A DNA stretch of 58,843 nucleotides from Acidobacteriota bacterium (GTDB lineage Bacteria > Acidobacteriota > Vicinamibacteria > Vicinamibacterales > UBA2999): contig JAUSDY010000011.1 of NCBI GenBank assembly GCA_030650395.1, positions 1-58,843 on the forward strand, written 5' to 3'. This document shows, in pieces, positions 36,473 to 45,678 of this stretch. Under the pieces are notes generated by a model. It did no database searches. It was given only the letters and a program-made list of their open reading frames with translations, and was not told the origin of the DNA. How positions within the stretch are numbered: position 1 is the stretch's first letter; each line of letters starts with the position of its first letter. The position numbers and the translations under genes are program-made.

Positions 36473-39409
36473 ATGCGCCCTATTGTTCGCCTGATCCTGC
36501 TGAGTACGTGTGTGTTTTTCGCGGCCCTGTCGCCGGCACTTGCCCAGCAACGAGGTTCGATTTCGGGGAAGGTCCTTGATCCGTCCGGCCTGGCGCTCCC
36601 CGGCGCGACCGTGACCGTCACGAACCAGAACACCGGTTTTACGCGCACGGTCGTGACCGCTGCGACCGGCGGCTATTCCATTCCCAGCCTCGATCCGGGC
36701 ACTTACTCCCTGGGGATCGAGATGGCCGGGTTCGCGTCGCTGGCGCGGCCCGATCTCACGTTGACCTCCGGATCGGAGCTGACGCTCGACTTTACGCTGC
36801 GGCTCTCGGGCGTGGCGGAAACCCTGACGGTGACCGGGGCCGCGCCGCTCGTCGAGCGGTCGAGCAATAGAATCGGGGGCACCCTGTCGAGCAGGGAAAT
36901 CGAGGAAGTGCCGGCGAACTTCCGGCACATCGGGGCGCTGACCCAGCTCGTCCCTGGCATGACGCCGAACCCGGCGGCATCGACGTTCGAAGGCGGCCAG
37001 GTGGTGGCCAACGGGACGCCCGCCCAGTCCAACCTGTACCTGGTCGACGGCATGTACAACAACGACGATCGCCTCGGTGGCAGCCAGGGCACGCAGGTGC
37101 GCGTCGTGTTGGACAACATCGAGGAATACCAGGTGCTGGCGAACCAGTACAGCGCCGAGTACGGCGGCGGCGCCGGCGCGATCATCAACATGGTGACCCG
37201 CGGCGGTACCAACACCTTCTCGGGCCGCGCCTATACGTATTTCCGCGACGACAAGTTCAACGCGCGCAATTCCTTCCTGTCGAGCACCGCTCCGAAACCG
37301 GAAGAGCGCACGATGCAGGCCGGCATCGCGATCGGCGGCCCCATCGTCAGAGACCGCGCCCATTTCTACTTCACGTTCGAGCGCGACCATGAGGACATCG
37401 CAGGACTGAAGAAGTTCCCTGCCCAGGCGGCACCGCTCGCGCGCGACTTCGTCGGCACGTTCAGCGTCCGGGCGACCAACTACTTCGGTCGCGGCGATGT
37501 GCAGCTCAACGATCGGAACTTTGTCAACGCGCGCTGGGTGTTGGAGACGGCGCCCTCGCGCGGCGAGGACTTCAACATCAGCAATGAGACGATCGACGCG
37601 CAAGGGTGGGAGCAAGACTGGGACCATCTGTTCAACGTCGCGTACACGAGCGTGCTGAGCGACCGGGCGTCCGCGGTCGTTCGCCTGGGGCGGATCGGCG
37701 AGCAACTCAATACCGGTGCGCAGGCGTTCTTCAACGACGATGTCGGCTGGAGGGGATTTGACGGTCGCAGTCCGTTCGCGATTGGCCAGCGGAATGTGCA
37801 TCCGGACTATATCGCCGGCAAGGGGGGCACCGGCGGGTATACGACGATCCGCACCTACACGGCGGACACGGTGTTCAGCTACTTCGTCCCCGACTGGGGC
37901 GGCGAGCACACGATGAAGGCCGGCGTCGGCTGGAGCTACAACGCCGCGCCTGGCCGGGGGAGTCCGGATACCGGCACGTTCGACTTCGCGGGCAACCTGC
38001 CCTACGATCCAAGCAATCCCGCGACCTTCCCGCGCGAGTTCACGGTCCGCATGGGACCGCCCAATTCGAATTACGAAGTCGACAGCTACGATCGGCGCTT
38101 CAGTCTCTTCTTCGAGGACAAGTGGCGGGCGAGCAACCGGTTGACGATCAACTTCGGGGTTCGCCACGACCGGCAGCAATCGGTGCCGGGCGCCAAGGAC
38201 GACATCAGTCCGCGGGTCGGCTTTGCCTGGGACGTGTTCGGGAAGGGGAATACGGTCGTGCGGGGCGGCGTCGGGCGTTTCTACGCCTACATGCCCATTT
38301 CGGTTGGCGTCAATCTGGCCGCCAACGCCGTGAAGACGCGCTATCCGGTTCTGACCATCACGCCGGCCAACGACACGTGCAACTGCGTGCTTCGGCCCGA
38401 CCGGATTAACGACTCGGCGGGTAACCCCGGCGTGGCCGTCCTGAGCGCGGCGGGTGTTGCCGACCTCGAGCGGCGGCGCGATGCCATTCTCTCTGGCGCC
38501 ACGTTCGCGTCCGACAGCGTCCGAGTGGACGATCCCGACCGGGAGATGCCGTATCAGGACTCCTGGAGCCTCGGGTTGGCCCACCAGATCGGCGCCCAGA
38601 CAGCCGTCACGGTCGATTACGTCGCGAACGTGTCGCGTGACCAGAACGGCGTCGTCGACATCAACGAGCCGGTGAACCGCGTCCGGCCGGGCGTCAATGC
38701 GTTCGATCCAAACGGCGTTCTGATTCCGGCCGAGGCGCGCGGAGTGAACTTCCGCCGCGTGCTGCAGAACCAGTCGAACCCGGCGTTCGACGGCGACTAC
38801 AAGTCCCTGCAGCTCGGCGTCCAAAAGCGGATGTCGAACCGGTGGAGCGGGCGTCTGGCGTACACCCTGCAGAAGGCCAACTACGTTGGCCTCGGCAACC
38901 CCGACGTGAAGCGAGTCTGGCTCGACAACGACATCCGGGCTGACTACGGGACCTTCGCGAGCAACCGCACGAATGTGCTGGCGATGACCGGTACGTTCAA
39001 CGTGTGGCGGACGCTGAACATCGCGGCGGTCGTCAGCGCGATCTCCGGCGCGCGCATCAATGAGACGACCGGTGCGGATGGCAACGGCGACGGCGACCGC
39101 ACCGACCGGCCGATCAAGGGCGTTGACGATCTGACAAGGCCGATCCTCTCCGCCGTGGACTCGCAGGGGCGCGCCGTGATCAACGGGCTGGAAGGGCCGG
39201 GATCGTTCCTGCTCGACATGTCGTTGCGGTACCAGATTCCGCTGGGCCGCCGGGCCACGAGCTTGGACCTGTTCTTCGATGTGTTCAATCTGACCAATCG
39301 CGAGAATCTGCTGAATCCGACGGGCAACCGGAGCTCGTCGAACTTCATGGTGTCGACGGGCTCGCAGTTCCCGCGGCAGAGCCAGTTCGGCGTGCGCGTG
39401 CGTTTCTAG
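36473..39409 (+). CDS. Oar-type TonB-dependent receptor with CarboxypepD_reg domain
   Basis: A 978-residue outer-membrane protein. ATG 36473 opens a signal peptide ending ALAQQ. A CarboxypepD_reg-like domain (about 25-110; GSISGKVLDPSGLALPGATV) is followed by a plug (about 115-230; LYLVDGMYNN, SAEYGGGAGAIINMVTRGG) and a large barrel ending FGVRVRF. Oar-like receptors take up large or unknown substrates and are multiplied in Acidobacteriota. The stop is seven bases before the start of the CarboxypepD_reg/TPR/ModA-like fusion, implying cotranscription. Confidence 0.9.
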   Translation: MRPIVRLILLSTCVFFAALSPALAQQRGSISGKVLDPSGLALPGATVTVTNQNTGFTRTVVTAATGGYSIPSLDPGTYSLGIEMAGFASLARPDLTLTSGSELTLDFTLRLSGVAETLTVTGAAPLVERSSNRIGGTLSSREIEEVPANFRHIGALTQLVPGMTPNPAASTFEGGQVVANGTPAQSNLYLVDGMYNNDDRLGGSQGTQVRVVLDNIEEYQVLANQYSAEYGGGAGAIINMVTRGGTNTFSGRAYTYFRDDKFNARNSFLSSTAPKPEERTMQAGIAIGGPIVRDRAHFYFTFERDHEDIAGLKKFPAQAAPLARDFVGTFSVRATNYFGRGDVQLNDRNFVNARWVLETAPSRGEDFNISNETIDAQGWEQDWDHLFNVAYTSVLSDRASAVVRLGRIGEQLNTGAQAFFNDDVGWRGFDGRSPFAIGQRNVHPDYIAGKGGTGGYTTIRTYTADTVFSYFVPDWGGEHTMKAGVGWSYNAAPGRGSPDTGTFDFAGNLPYDPSNPATFPREFTVRMGPPNSNYEVDSYDRRFSLFFEDKWRASNRLTINFGVRHDRQQSVPGAKDDISPRVGFAWDVFGKGNTVVRGGVGRFYAYMPISVGVNLAANAVKTRYPVLTITPANDTCNCVLRPDRINDSAGNPGVAVLSAAGVADLERRRDAILSGATFASDSVRVDDPDREMPYQDSWSLGLAHQIGAQTAVTVDYVANVSRDQNGVVDINEPVNRVRPGVNAFDPNGVLIPAEARGVNFRRVLQNQSNPAFDGDYKSLQLGVQKRMSNRWSGRLAYTLQKANYVGLGNPDVKRVWLDNDIRADYGTFASNRTNVLAMTGTFNVWRTLNIAAVVSAISGARINETTGADGNGDGDRTDRPIKGVDDLTRPILSAVDSQGRAVINGLEGPGSFLLDMSLRYQIPLGRRATSLDLFFDVFNLTNRENLLNPTGNRSSSNFMVSTGSQFPRQSQFGVRVRF

Positions 39410-39416
39410 GGTCGGC

Positions 39417-41075
39417 GTGACGGATCGATTCCGCGTCACTCGCGTCGTACGCCGAGGAACGGTGGCTCTCGCGGTCATGGGGGCGCTGCTCTGCAGCGCC
39501 CCCGCGGCGTTCAGCCAGATCGAGTTAGGCGTGATCCAGGGCGTCGTCACCGACGAGGCCGGCACTCCGCTCGACGACGTGACGTTCCGGATCCGCGACA
39601 CGGGTCGCGGGCGTGAGTTCACGATCAAGAGCGACAAGAGCGGGCGCTTCTATCGCCGCGGCCTGCCTGCCGTGGAGTACGAGATTACGGTCGAGAAGGA
39701 AGGGTACCAGCCGATTCACGACAAGGTGCGCCTGAACGCCGGTGTGGACCGCCGGTTCAGTTTCAAGCTCGTGCGGGCGGCTCCGCCGGGAGCGGAGGAG
39801 TTTGCCCAGGGCGTCGAGGCCTTCGGCAGGGGCGACCACGCGACGGCCGCAAAGGCGTTCGAGGCCGCCGTCGACAAGGCGCCCGATCTGCCCGAGGTGC
39901 GGGTGAACCTCGCCATGGCCTACCTGCGCCTGCAGCGCACGGCCGACGCCGTTGCTCAGATCGAGAAGGCAGCGACGCTCTCCTCGGAAGTGCCGAGCGT
40001 GCTCTTTCAGCTGGGGGGCGTCTACGTCGAGGCGAATGAGCTGGATAAGGCCGCTGCCGCGTTCGAAAAGGGGTTAGCCAAACAGCCGGATCTAAACGAC
40101 GCCCTGGCCTACGATGCGACGGTCACTCTGGGGGCGGTTTACTTCGCCAAGGGGCGGAACGATCAGGCGATGGCGCAGTTCGAAAAGGCCCTCGGCGCCC
40201 GGCCAAACGCCCCCGCCCCCACGCTGGGCCTGGCCAAGGTCTACTTCAGTAAGGGCGATGCGGCGACGGCCTTGGAGCTTTTCCGTCTCGTCGTAGCGTC
40301 GGCGCCGGGCACGCCGGAAGCCACCGAGGCCGGCGCGTTCGTAACGGCACTCAGCAAGGGCCCCCCTTCCGCGACCGTGGCCGCCGCGGCGAGTCTTAGC
40401 GTTCTAAGCGCCGGCGCCGTTGAAGAGGCGGTGCTCAGGCTCGCCCGGCAGTACAAGCAGGATGCCGGACACGAGGTGTCGCCGCACTTCGGCACGGCGC
40501 CCGAGATCGAGAAGCGCCTCTCGTCCGGCGAGGCGGCGGATGTGCTGATCGCGCCAGCCGCCGTCGTGGACCGAGGGTTGAAAGCCGGCGCGCTCGTCGC
40601 CGGCACCGAGACGCCGATCGGACGCGTTGGCGTCGGCGTCACGGTGCGACGCGGAGTGGCCGCCCCTGATGTCTCAACCGTCGAGGCGCTGAAGGCGGCC
40701 CTCCTGCGTGCGGATTCGGTGGTCTACAACCAGGCCTCCACGGGGGTGTATCTCGAGTCGCTGTTCGCGCGTATGGGCATCCTCCATCATTTGAAGCCTC
40801 GCACGACGCGGTACCCGAATGCCGCCCAAGTGATCGAGCACGTGATCGCGGGCCAGGGCAACGAGATTGGCTTCGGGCCGATTACCGAGATCAAATCCTT
40901 CGAGCCGAAGGGCGCGGTCCTCGTGGCGCCGCTGCCCGAGAGCATCCAGAACTACACGACGTACGTCGCGGCGGTGACAACACGCGCCACCGCGCCTGAT
41001 GCCGGTCGGGCATTTATTGGTTACCTCACGGCGGCGGGGGCGCGGCAGGTGTTTCTGGCAACCGGCGCGCGGTAA
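39417..41075 (+). CDS. CarboxypepD_reg, TPR and ModA-like substrate-binding fusion protein
   Basis: A 552-residue exported protein with an unusual domain chain. A signal peptide ends AAFSQ. A CarboxypepD_reg-like sandwich follows (about 36-120; GVIQGVVTDEAGTPLDDVTF), then TPR units (about 125-300; AKAFEAAVDKAPDLPEVRVN, AAFEKGLAKQPDLNDAL). The last part is a periplasmic binding domain of molybdate-binding (ModA) type (about 325-552; LSVLSAGAVEEAVLRLARQ, EIEKRLSSGEAADVLIAPA). GTG start, seven bases after the receptor stop. It probably works with the flanking Oar-type receptors, perhaps binding a ligand delivered through them. No ABC permease gene is nearby, so classic molybdate import is not supported. 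Confidence 0.75.
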   Translation: MTDRFRVTRVVRRGTVALAVMGALLCSAPAAFSQIELGVIQGVVTDEAGTPLDDVTFRIRDTGRGREFTIKSDKSGRFYRRGLPAVEYEITVEKEGYQPIHDKVRLNAGVDRRFSFKLVRAAPPGAEEFAQGVEAFGRGDHATAAKAFEAAVDKAPDLPEVRVNLAMAYLRLQRTADAVAQIEKAATLSSEVPSVLFQLGGVYVEANELDKAAAAFEKGLAKQPDLNDALAYDATVTLGAVYFAKGRNDQAMAQFEKALGARPNAPAPTLGLAKVYFSKGDAATALELFRLVVASAPGTPEATEAGAFVTALSKGPPSATVAAAASLSVLSAGAVEEAVLRLARQYKQDAGHEVSPHFGTAPEIEKRLSSGEAADVLIAPAAVVDRGLKAGALVAGTETPIGRVGVGVTVRRGVAAPDVSTVEALKAALLRADSVVYNQASTGVYLESLFARMGILHHLKPRTTRYPNAAQVIEHVIAGQGNEIGFGPITEIKSFEPKGAVLVAPLPESIQNYTTYVAAVTTRATAPDAGRAFIGYLTAAGARQVFLATGAR

Positions 41076-41141
41076 CCGCGCGTGTTGACCTTCTCCGATG
41101 AGCACTCGATCACTTTGACCACGGCCACGAAGGGGTTCCTT

Positions 41142-44081
41142 ATGCGAAGAATCGTTGTAACTCTTGTTCTCCTGTTCGGCGGCGCTTTTGTGTCTCACGC
41201 GGTAGCCCAGGGTGGTAACGGCAGCCTCCGCGGAACGGTGAACGACGCCCAGGGCGGCGCGCTGCCGGGCGTCTCCGTCACGGCCACGAGTCCCGCGCTG
41301 CTCGCCTCCAGCCTCGCGGTCAGCGATGCCACCGGGGCCTACCGGTTGGTCAACCTGCCGCCGGGCACGTACACCATCACGGCGGAGTTGTCCGGCTTCT
41401 CGGTATTCCGCCGCGAAGGCATCCTGCTGCGCGCCGGCGCGAACTTCCAGGTCGACATCACGATGGCGCTCGGCACGCTGTCGGAAACGATCACCGTGAG
41501 CGGTGACTCGCCGATGCTGGAAGTGTCCAGTCCCAGCAACGTGCTGAATATTGAAGCCGCCTTCCAGAAGAGCCTGCCGCTCGTCGAGGGCAAATACTGG
41601 AGCGACTTTCTCCACATGACGCCGGGCGTGATGTCGCGGCCGCACAACGACGGCAGCGGGCGGCAGAACTACTTCGGCAACGCGGTCGACCACCGCGACG
41701 CCGTCGTCGACATGGAAGGGATGATGGCGAGCAACTATAACGACTCGAACATCAACCGGACGGCCCTGAGCACCGAAGCGGTGCAGGACGTGCAGATCAA
41801 GACCGGCGGCGTCGACGCGGCCTCGCCGATGGGGTACGGCCTGGTGGTCAACATGATCAGCAAGAGCGGGGGCAACCAGGTCAGTGGCTCGGGGGGGTGG
41901 ACCTTCCAGCCCTTCGAGTGGAACGGCGACAACACTGGGGGCAACGGCACGCCGGCCACGAGGGCCATTAACCAGGCCGATTTCTCACTGGGCGGACCGA
42001 TTCGGCGCGACCGCGCGTGGTTCTTCGGCGCCTACCGCTGGCAGAACAACGAGACCACACCCAGCCGCATTCCGGCCGTGGTGGCGGCCCTCAAGGCGCT
42101 CTACCCCAACGAACCATTCCAGAACACCTCGCTCAAGAGCCAGCAACCGTATGCCAAGGTCACGACGCGGTTGGGAACCAACCACACCCTGGCCGGGATT
42201 TATCAGGGTGACCGGTTGCACATGCTCAACGTCGGCCAGACGATGGCGACGTTTGACGAAGTCCTGTCGACGGGCGGGGCGCTCTACGGGGCCAAGCTGA
42301 CGTCGGTGTGGGGGAGCAATCTCACGACGAACTTCACGGCCAGTTACAACAACAAGGGGGGCAACGGTCTCGACAGCTACGACGGGCGCCTCATCCCGGG
42401 ACCGAGCATCGACGTGCACCCGGCGTTCACGGTGGCGCAGGGCCGGGCCACGGGCACCGGCCTGCTCGTGACGACCGGGGGTAACCGGTCGGTGGGCTGC
42501 GACGGGTGCATGCTGCTGGACGATTCGTCGGTCGCCATGCTGCGCGGTGACGTCACGTGGTTCAAGGACAACCTGGCCGGGTCGCACGAATTCCAGTTGG
42601 GGTTCCTGGCGATGCCGGCGAACAATTTCGACCAGGAGACCGTGTACCTGAACGATGGTTTCATCTTCGAGGAGCAGCGGTTGCGGGATCGGAACAACCC
42701 GGCCGCCGGGACGGTGCCGTTTCACCGGCAGTACATCACGGGCGATCTGAGCCTTCTGTCCGCCTCTGGTCGCGACAAGGACATCGGTTTCTACATCCAG
42801 GACACCTGGAAACCGGGCGCGCGGTTGACGGCGACGCTGGGCGTCCGGGTGGACCTCGTGCGACGCTACGACGCGCAGCGGGGCTTCTCGCGGCAGTCGA
42901 GCACCGAAGTGGGCCCGCGGCTGGGCTTTTCGTATCTGCTGACGAGTGACGCGAAGAACGTGCTGCGGGGCACCTTCGCGCGGGTGCACGAGCAGTTGCA
43001 AGGAGGGCGGCATGGTGTCTCGTCGTTTGGCGGCGCCGACAGGGCTGCCAGCCGGGACACCTACGACCTCGATGGCGACGGGACCTTCGAGTCGGTGTTC
43101 GATACGCCGGCCCGCACCTCCTCGCTGTCGGCCGCGCAGTTCGATCCCGGCATGAGCCAGCCGATTATCGACGAATGGATCGTGGGTTACCGGCGGCAGT
43201 TCCCCGGGCAGGTGAGCGTCGATGTGGGCGGGATCTATCGCAAGGTCCACAACATGTTCGCGCAGACGGACATCAACGGGATCTATCCCAGCGGTCCGAA
43301 CCAGCCGTTCGGCGGCTTCGGCCTGGTCGATCCGAACCAGGGCATCGTCTACCGGCTGACCAACGCCGACTGGCACGCGATGCACTATCAGGCGCTGCAG
43401 ATCACGGTCGCCAAGAATTTATCGAACAACTTCCAGGCGATGGCGGCGATCCACCGCCAATGGCAGCAGGACAAAGGCACGTGGAATCCGACCGACCCCG
43501 CGCGCTTCATCCAGCCCGACGCGTTCGCCAACAACAGGATGCTGTGGCGGACGCGCGACCCGAACGATCACAACAGCTACCCCGGCAGCACCACCGCGCC
43601 GATGTGGAACCCCTTCTCGTACCGGTTCAACGGGACGTGGCACGCGCCCTACAACATCCTGGTCGCGGGCAGTTATTCGATCGTGTCTGGGGGGTGGAGC
43701 AGCTGGATCGTAAAGCAGTTGCCGGCGAACAGCCCGGAGATCGCGGTGTTCGGTCCGGCGACAGTGGTCTCGTCGACGGGCGTGCGCCAGTCGAATCCGC
43801 TGGCGACCCGAATCCGCTTCGTGTACCCGACGCGCGGTGAAGGACAGGTCTTGCTCGCGGCGACTCACACGGTGGGCTTCAAGCTCAGCAAGCGCATCAA
43901 ACTCGGCGGTGCCCGCGACGTCGAAGTCGCGACCAACATGCTCAACCTGCTCAACGCCGGCCGCGGCACCGAATACGCGCGCGGCGGGGCCAACCGGCAG
44001 TACAACACGGTGGCGTATCTGCAGCCCGGCAACCTGCAGGCCGCGCGGTCGTTCCAGGTGGATTTGCTGTTCCGGTTCTGA
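41142..44081 (+). CDS. Oar-type TonB-dependent receptor with CarboxypepD_reg domain
   Basis: A 979-residue receptor. ATG 41142 opens a signal peptide ending HAVAQG. The CarboxypepD_reg domain (GSLRGTVNDAQGGALPGVSV) is followed by a plug with VDMEGMMASNYNDSNI and PMGYGLVVNMISKSGGN, and a barrel ending FQVDLLFRF. It is only distantly similar to the receptor at 36473. A DGDGTFES loop at about 650 may bind calcium. The LVIVD gene starts 11 bases after its stop, so receptor and propeller are probably expressed together. Confidence 0.9.
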   Translation: MRRIVVTLVLLFGGAFVSHAVAQGGNGSLRGTVNDAQGGALPGVSVTATSPALLASSLAVSDATGAYRLVNLPPGTYTITAELSGFSVFRREGILLRAGANFQVDITMALGTLSETITVSGDSPMLEVSSPSNVLNIEAAFQKSLPLVEGKYWSDFLHMTPGVMSRPHNDGSGRQNYFGNAVDHRDAVVDMEGMMASNYNDSNINRTALSTEAVQDVQIKTGGVDAASPMGYGLVVNMISKSGGNQVSGSGGWTFQPFEWNGDNTGGNGTPATRAINQADFSLGGPIRRDRAWFFGAYRWQNNETTPSRIPAVVAALKALYPNEPFQNTSLKSQQPYAKVTTRLGTNHTLAGIYQGDRLHMLNVGQTMATFDEVLSTGGALYGAKLTSVWGSNLTTNFTASYNNKGGNGLDSYDGRLIPGPSIDVHPAFTVAQGRATGTGLLVTTGGNRSVGCDGCMLLDDSSVAMLRGDVTWFKDNLAGSHEFQLGFLAMPANNFDQETVYLNDGFIFEEQRLRDRNNPAAGTVPFHRQYITGDLSLLSASGRDKDIGFYIQDTWKPGARLTATLGVRVDLVRRYDAQRGFSRQSSTEVGPRLGFSYLLTSDAKNVLRGTFARVHEQLQGGRHGVSSFGGADRAASRDTYDLDGDGTFESVFDTPARTSSLSAAQFDPGMSQPIIDEWIVGYRRQFPGQVSVDVGGIYRKVHNMFAQTDINGIYPSGPNQPFGGFGLVDPNQGIVYRLTNADWHAMHYQALQITVAKNLSNNFQAMAAIHRQWQQDKGTWNPTDPARFIQPDAFANNRMLWRTRDPNDHNSYPGSTTAPMWNPFSYRFNGTWHAPYNILVAGSYSIVSGGWSSWIVKQLPANSPEIAVFGPATVVSSTGVRQSNPLATRIRFVYPTRGEGQVLLAATHTVGFKLSKRIKLGGARDVEVATNMLNLLNAGRGTEYARGGANRQYNTVAYLQPGNLQAARSFQVDLLFRF

Positions 44082-44092
44082 CGGTTACGGAG

Positions 44093-45619
44093 ATGAAGGC
44101 CATGAGAGATCGCCGAGATCTGAGTCGCATGCCTGCCGCGTCCGCGCTAGCCCTGTTGGTGGCCGCGGGACTCGTGCTTTCACTTTCCGGGGCGGCGTGC
44201 GCCCCCGGAGCCACGCCCGCCGCCGCGCCGCCTGCGGCGGATCCGCTGTCGGACGGCGCGGAAAACGTCCGGCTCGTCGGCTACAACGACTTGCAAGGGC
44301 GCACGGCGCTGGTCACCACGACCAAGTCGGATCCGGCCAACGGCAACTGGGTCTACATCGGACATCACGACTCCTTCCGCGACGAGAAGCCGCTGCTGAA
44401 CCCCATCACCGGGAAAATGGAGTTCAACGGCACGTCGATCCTTGACATCACCGATCCCGCCAAGCCGAAGTACGTCTGGCACATTCCCAACCAGACCAAC
44501 AAGAACTCACGCAGCACCTCGGTGGTCTACGATTACAAGTTCGATTCATCGGGACGCGACTATCTGATCCGCAACTCCGAAGCACTGACGCAGGGCGAAA
44601 CGGGAGTCGACCTCAAGTACGAGATCTGGGACATTACCTCGCGCGATACCGACCCGTCGAAGATCGCCTTGGTCTCCGAGATCACGGGCACGCAGCCGAA
44701 CTCATGCGGTCGCGGCTGCGGCGGCAAGTTCATCATGCGCGCGCATAAGGGCTGGTGGTCACAGGAGACGGGGTATTTCTACGCCGCCTCAGGCGAACCG
44801 GGGTTCCGCAACATCATCGTGCAGATCTTCGACCTCAAAAACCCGAAGGAGCCGAAGCTGGTGGGCCGCGCCTGGATTCCCGGGTTGAAGGACGGCGAGC
44901 CCGGGTACGAGGGACAGTACACGCATCATCCGATCGTCGACGAAGAGAACAACCGGCTCTATGTCGGCTACCGCAATGCCGGCGGACAGGCGGCGTCGTT
45001 CGACATTTCCGACCCGGCGAAGCCGAAGTTGGTGTGGTCGATTGACATGAACCCGCCGCACCGCGGCCCGCACACCGTGTCGCCGATTGTCTATGACACC
45101 GTGCCCAACTTCGGGAAGGGCGCCCTGCCACGGACGTATGCCTTCATCGTGGATGAGGCGGGCGGCGGCGCCGACATGAAGCCGTGCAACAACCCGGTGC
45201 GGTCGGGGTCGTACATGGTCGACATCACCACCGAGACCAAACCCTTTCCGGTCTCGGTCTGGCAGGTGCCCGTCGGCAACTTCTGCGAGAAGGGAGGGCG
45301 GTTCGGTCCGCACCAGTCGGCCGAGACGGTCAACGGCAAGATCAACCGGTTCACCGACAAGATCGCCTGGATCGCGTACTTCAACGCCGGCGTCCGGGTC
45401 GTCGACCTTTCGGATCCCTACAACCTGAAGGAGATCGGCTACTACATTCCAAAGACCAACAAGAACTCGTACCCGATCTCCGAGGGCCAGCCCGTCGCGA
45501 TCCAGATGAACGACGTCGACATCGATCATCGCGGCCTGGCCTACGCTGTGGACCGCGTCGGCACGGGCCTGTTCATTCTCGAATACACCGGCCGCAAGAA
45601 CGCCAAGTCGACGAACTAA
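44093..45619 (+). CDS. Exported LVIVD-repeat beta-propeller protein
   Basis: A 508-residue paralogue of the protein at 1203-2819 (shared NDLQGR, NPITGKMEFNGTSILDITDP, FNAGVRVVDLSDPYNLKEIG). The N-terminus has a hydrophobic segment ending GAACAPG, which may be a weak lipobox, then an Ala/Pro stretch. Cys pairs occur in SCGRGCGGKF. ATG 44093 or 44102 are both possible. Its place directly after an Oar-type receptor and before three NHL genes points to a shared extracytoplasmic role that cannot be named from sequence. Confidence 0.82.
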   Translation: MKAMRDRRDLSRMPAASALALLVAAGLVLSLSGAACAPGATPAAAPPAADPLSDGAENVRLVGYNDLQGRTALVTTTKSDPANGNWVYIGHHDSFRDEKPLLNPITGKMEFNGTSILDITDPAKPKYVWHIPNQTNKNSRSTSVVYDYKFDSSGRDYLIRNSEALTQGETGVDLKYEIWDITSRDTDPSKIALVSEITGTQPNSCGRGCGGKFIMRAHKGWWSQETGYFYAASGEPGFRNIIVQIFDLKNPKEPKLVGRAWIPGLKDGEPGYEGQYTHHPIVDEENNRLYVGYRNAGGQAASFDISDPAKPKLVWSIDMNPPHRGPHTVSPIVYDTVPNFGKGALPRTYAFIVDEAGGGADMKPCNNPVRSGSYMVDITTETKPFPVSVWQVPVGNFCEKGGRFGPHQSAETVNGKINRFTDKIAWIAYFNAGVRVVDLSDPYNLKEIGYYIPKTNKNSYPISEGQPVAIQMNDVDIDHRGLAYAVDRVGTGLFILEYTGRKNAKSTN

Positions 45620-45643
45620 GCGTAGGGACGACCTATACGTGGG

Positions 45644-45663
45644 GACAAACCTTTAGGTTTGTC
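45644..45663. repeat. CTTTAG palindrome type A (copy 3, intergenic)
   Basis: GACAAACCTTTAGGTTTGTC, identical to the copy at 15580-15599. It lies between the LVIVD gene and the NHL gene, 15 bases before a GTG start and just ahead of the ribosome site GGGAGGAGG. A stem-loop here could affect translation of the NHL gene. Confidence 0.85.
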
Positions 45664-45678
45664 CGGGAGGAGGCATCA

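Noticed and set aside
36392-39637. A 1081-codon open frame on the minus strand across the first Oar-type receptor
   Set aside because: It is a GC-driven shadow. The plus-strand frame has a signal peptide, family motifs and a proper terminus; the minus product is Arg/Val-rich without any recognisable domain.
39417-41075. Molybdate ABC transporter component
   Set aside because: The binding domain is ModA-like, but no permease or ATPase gene is adjacent and the domain is fused to TPR and CarboxypepD_reg modules.
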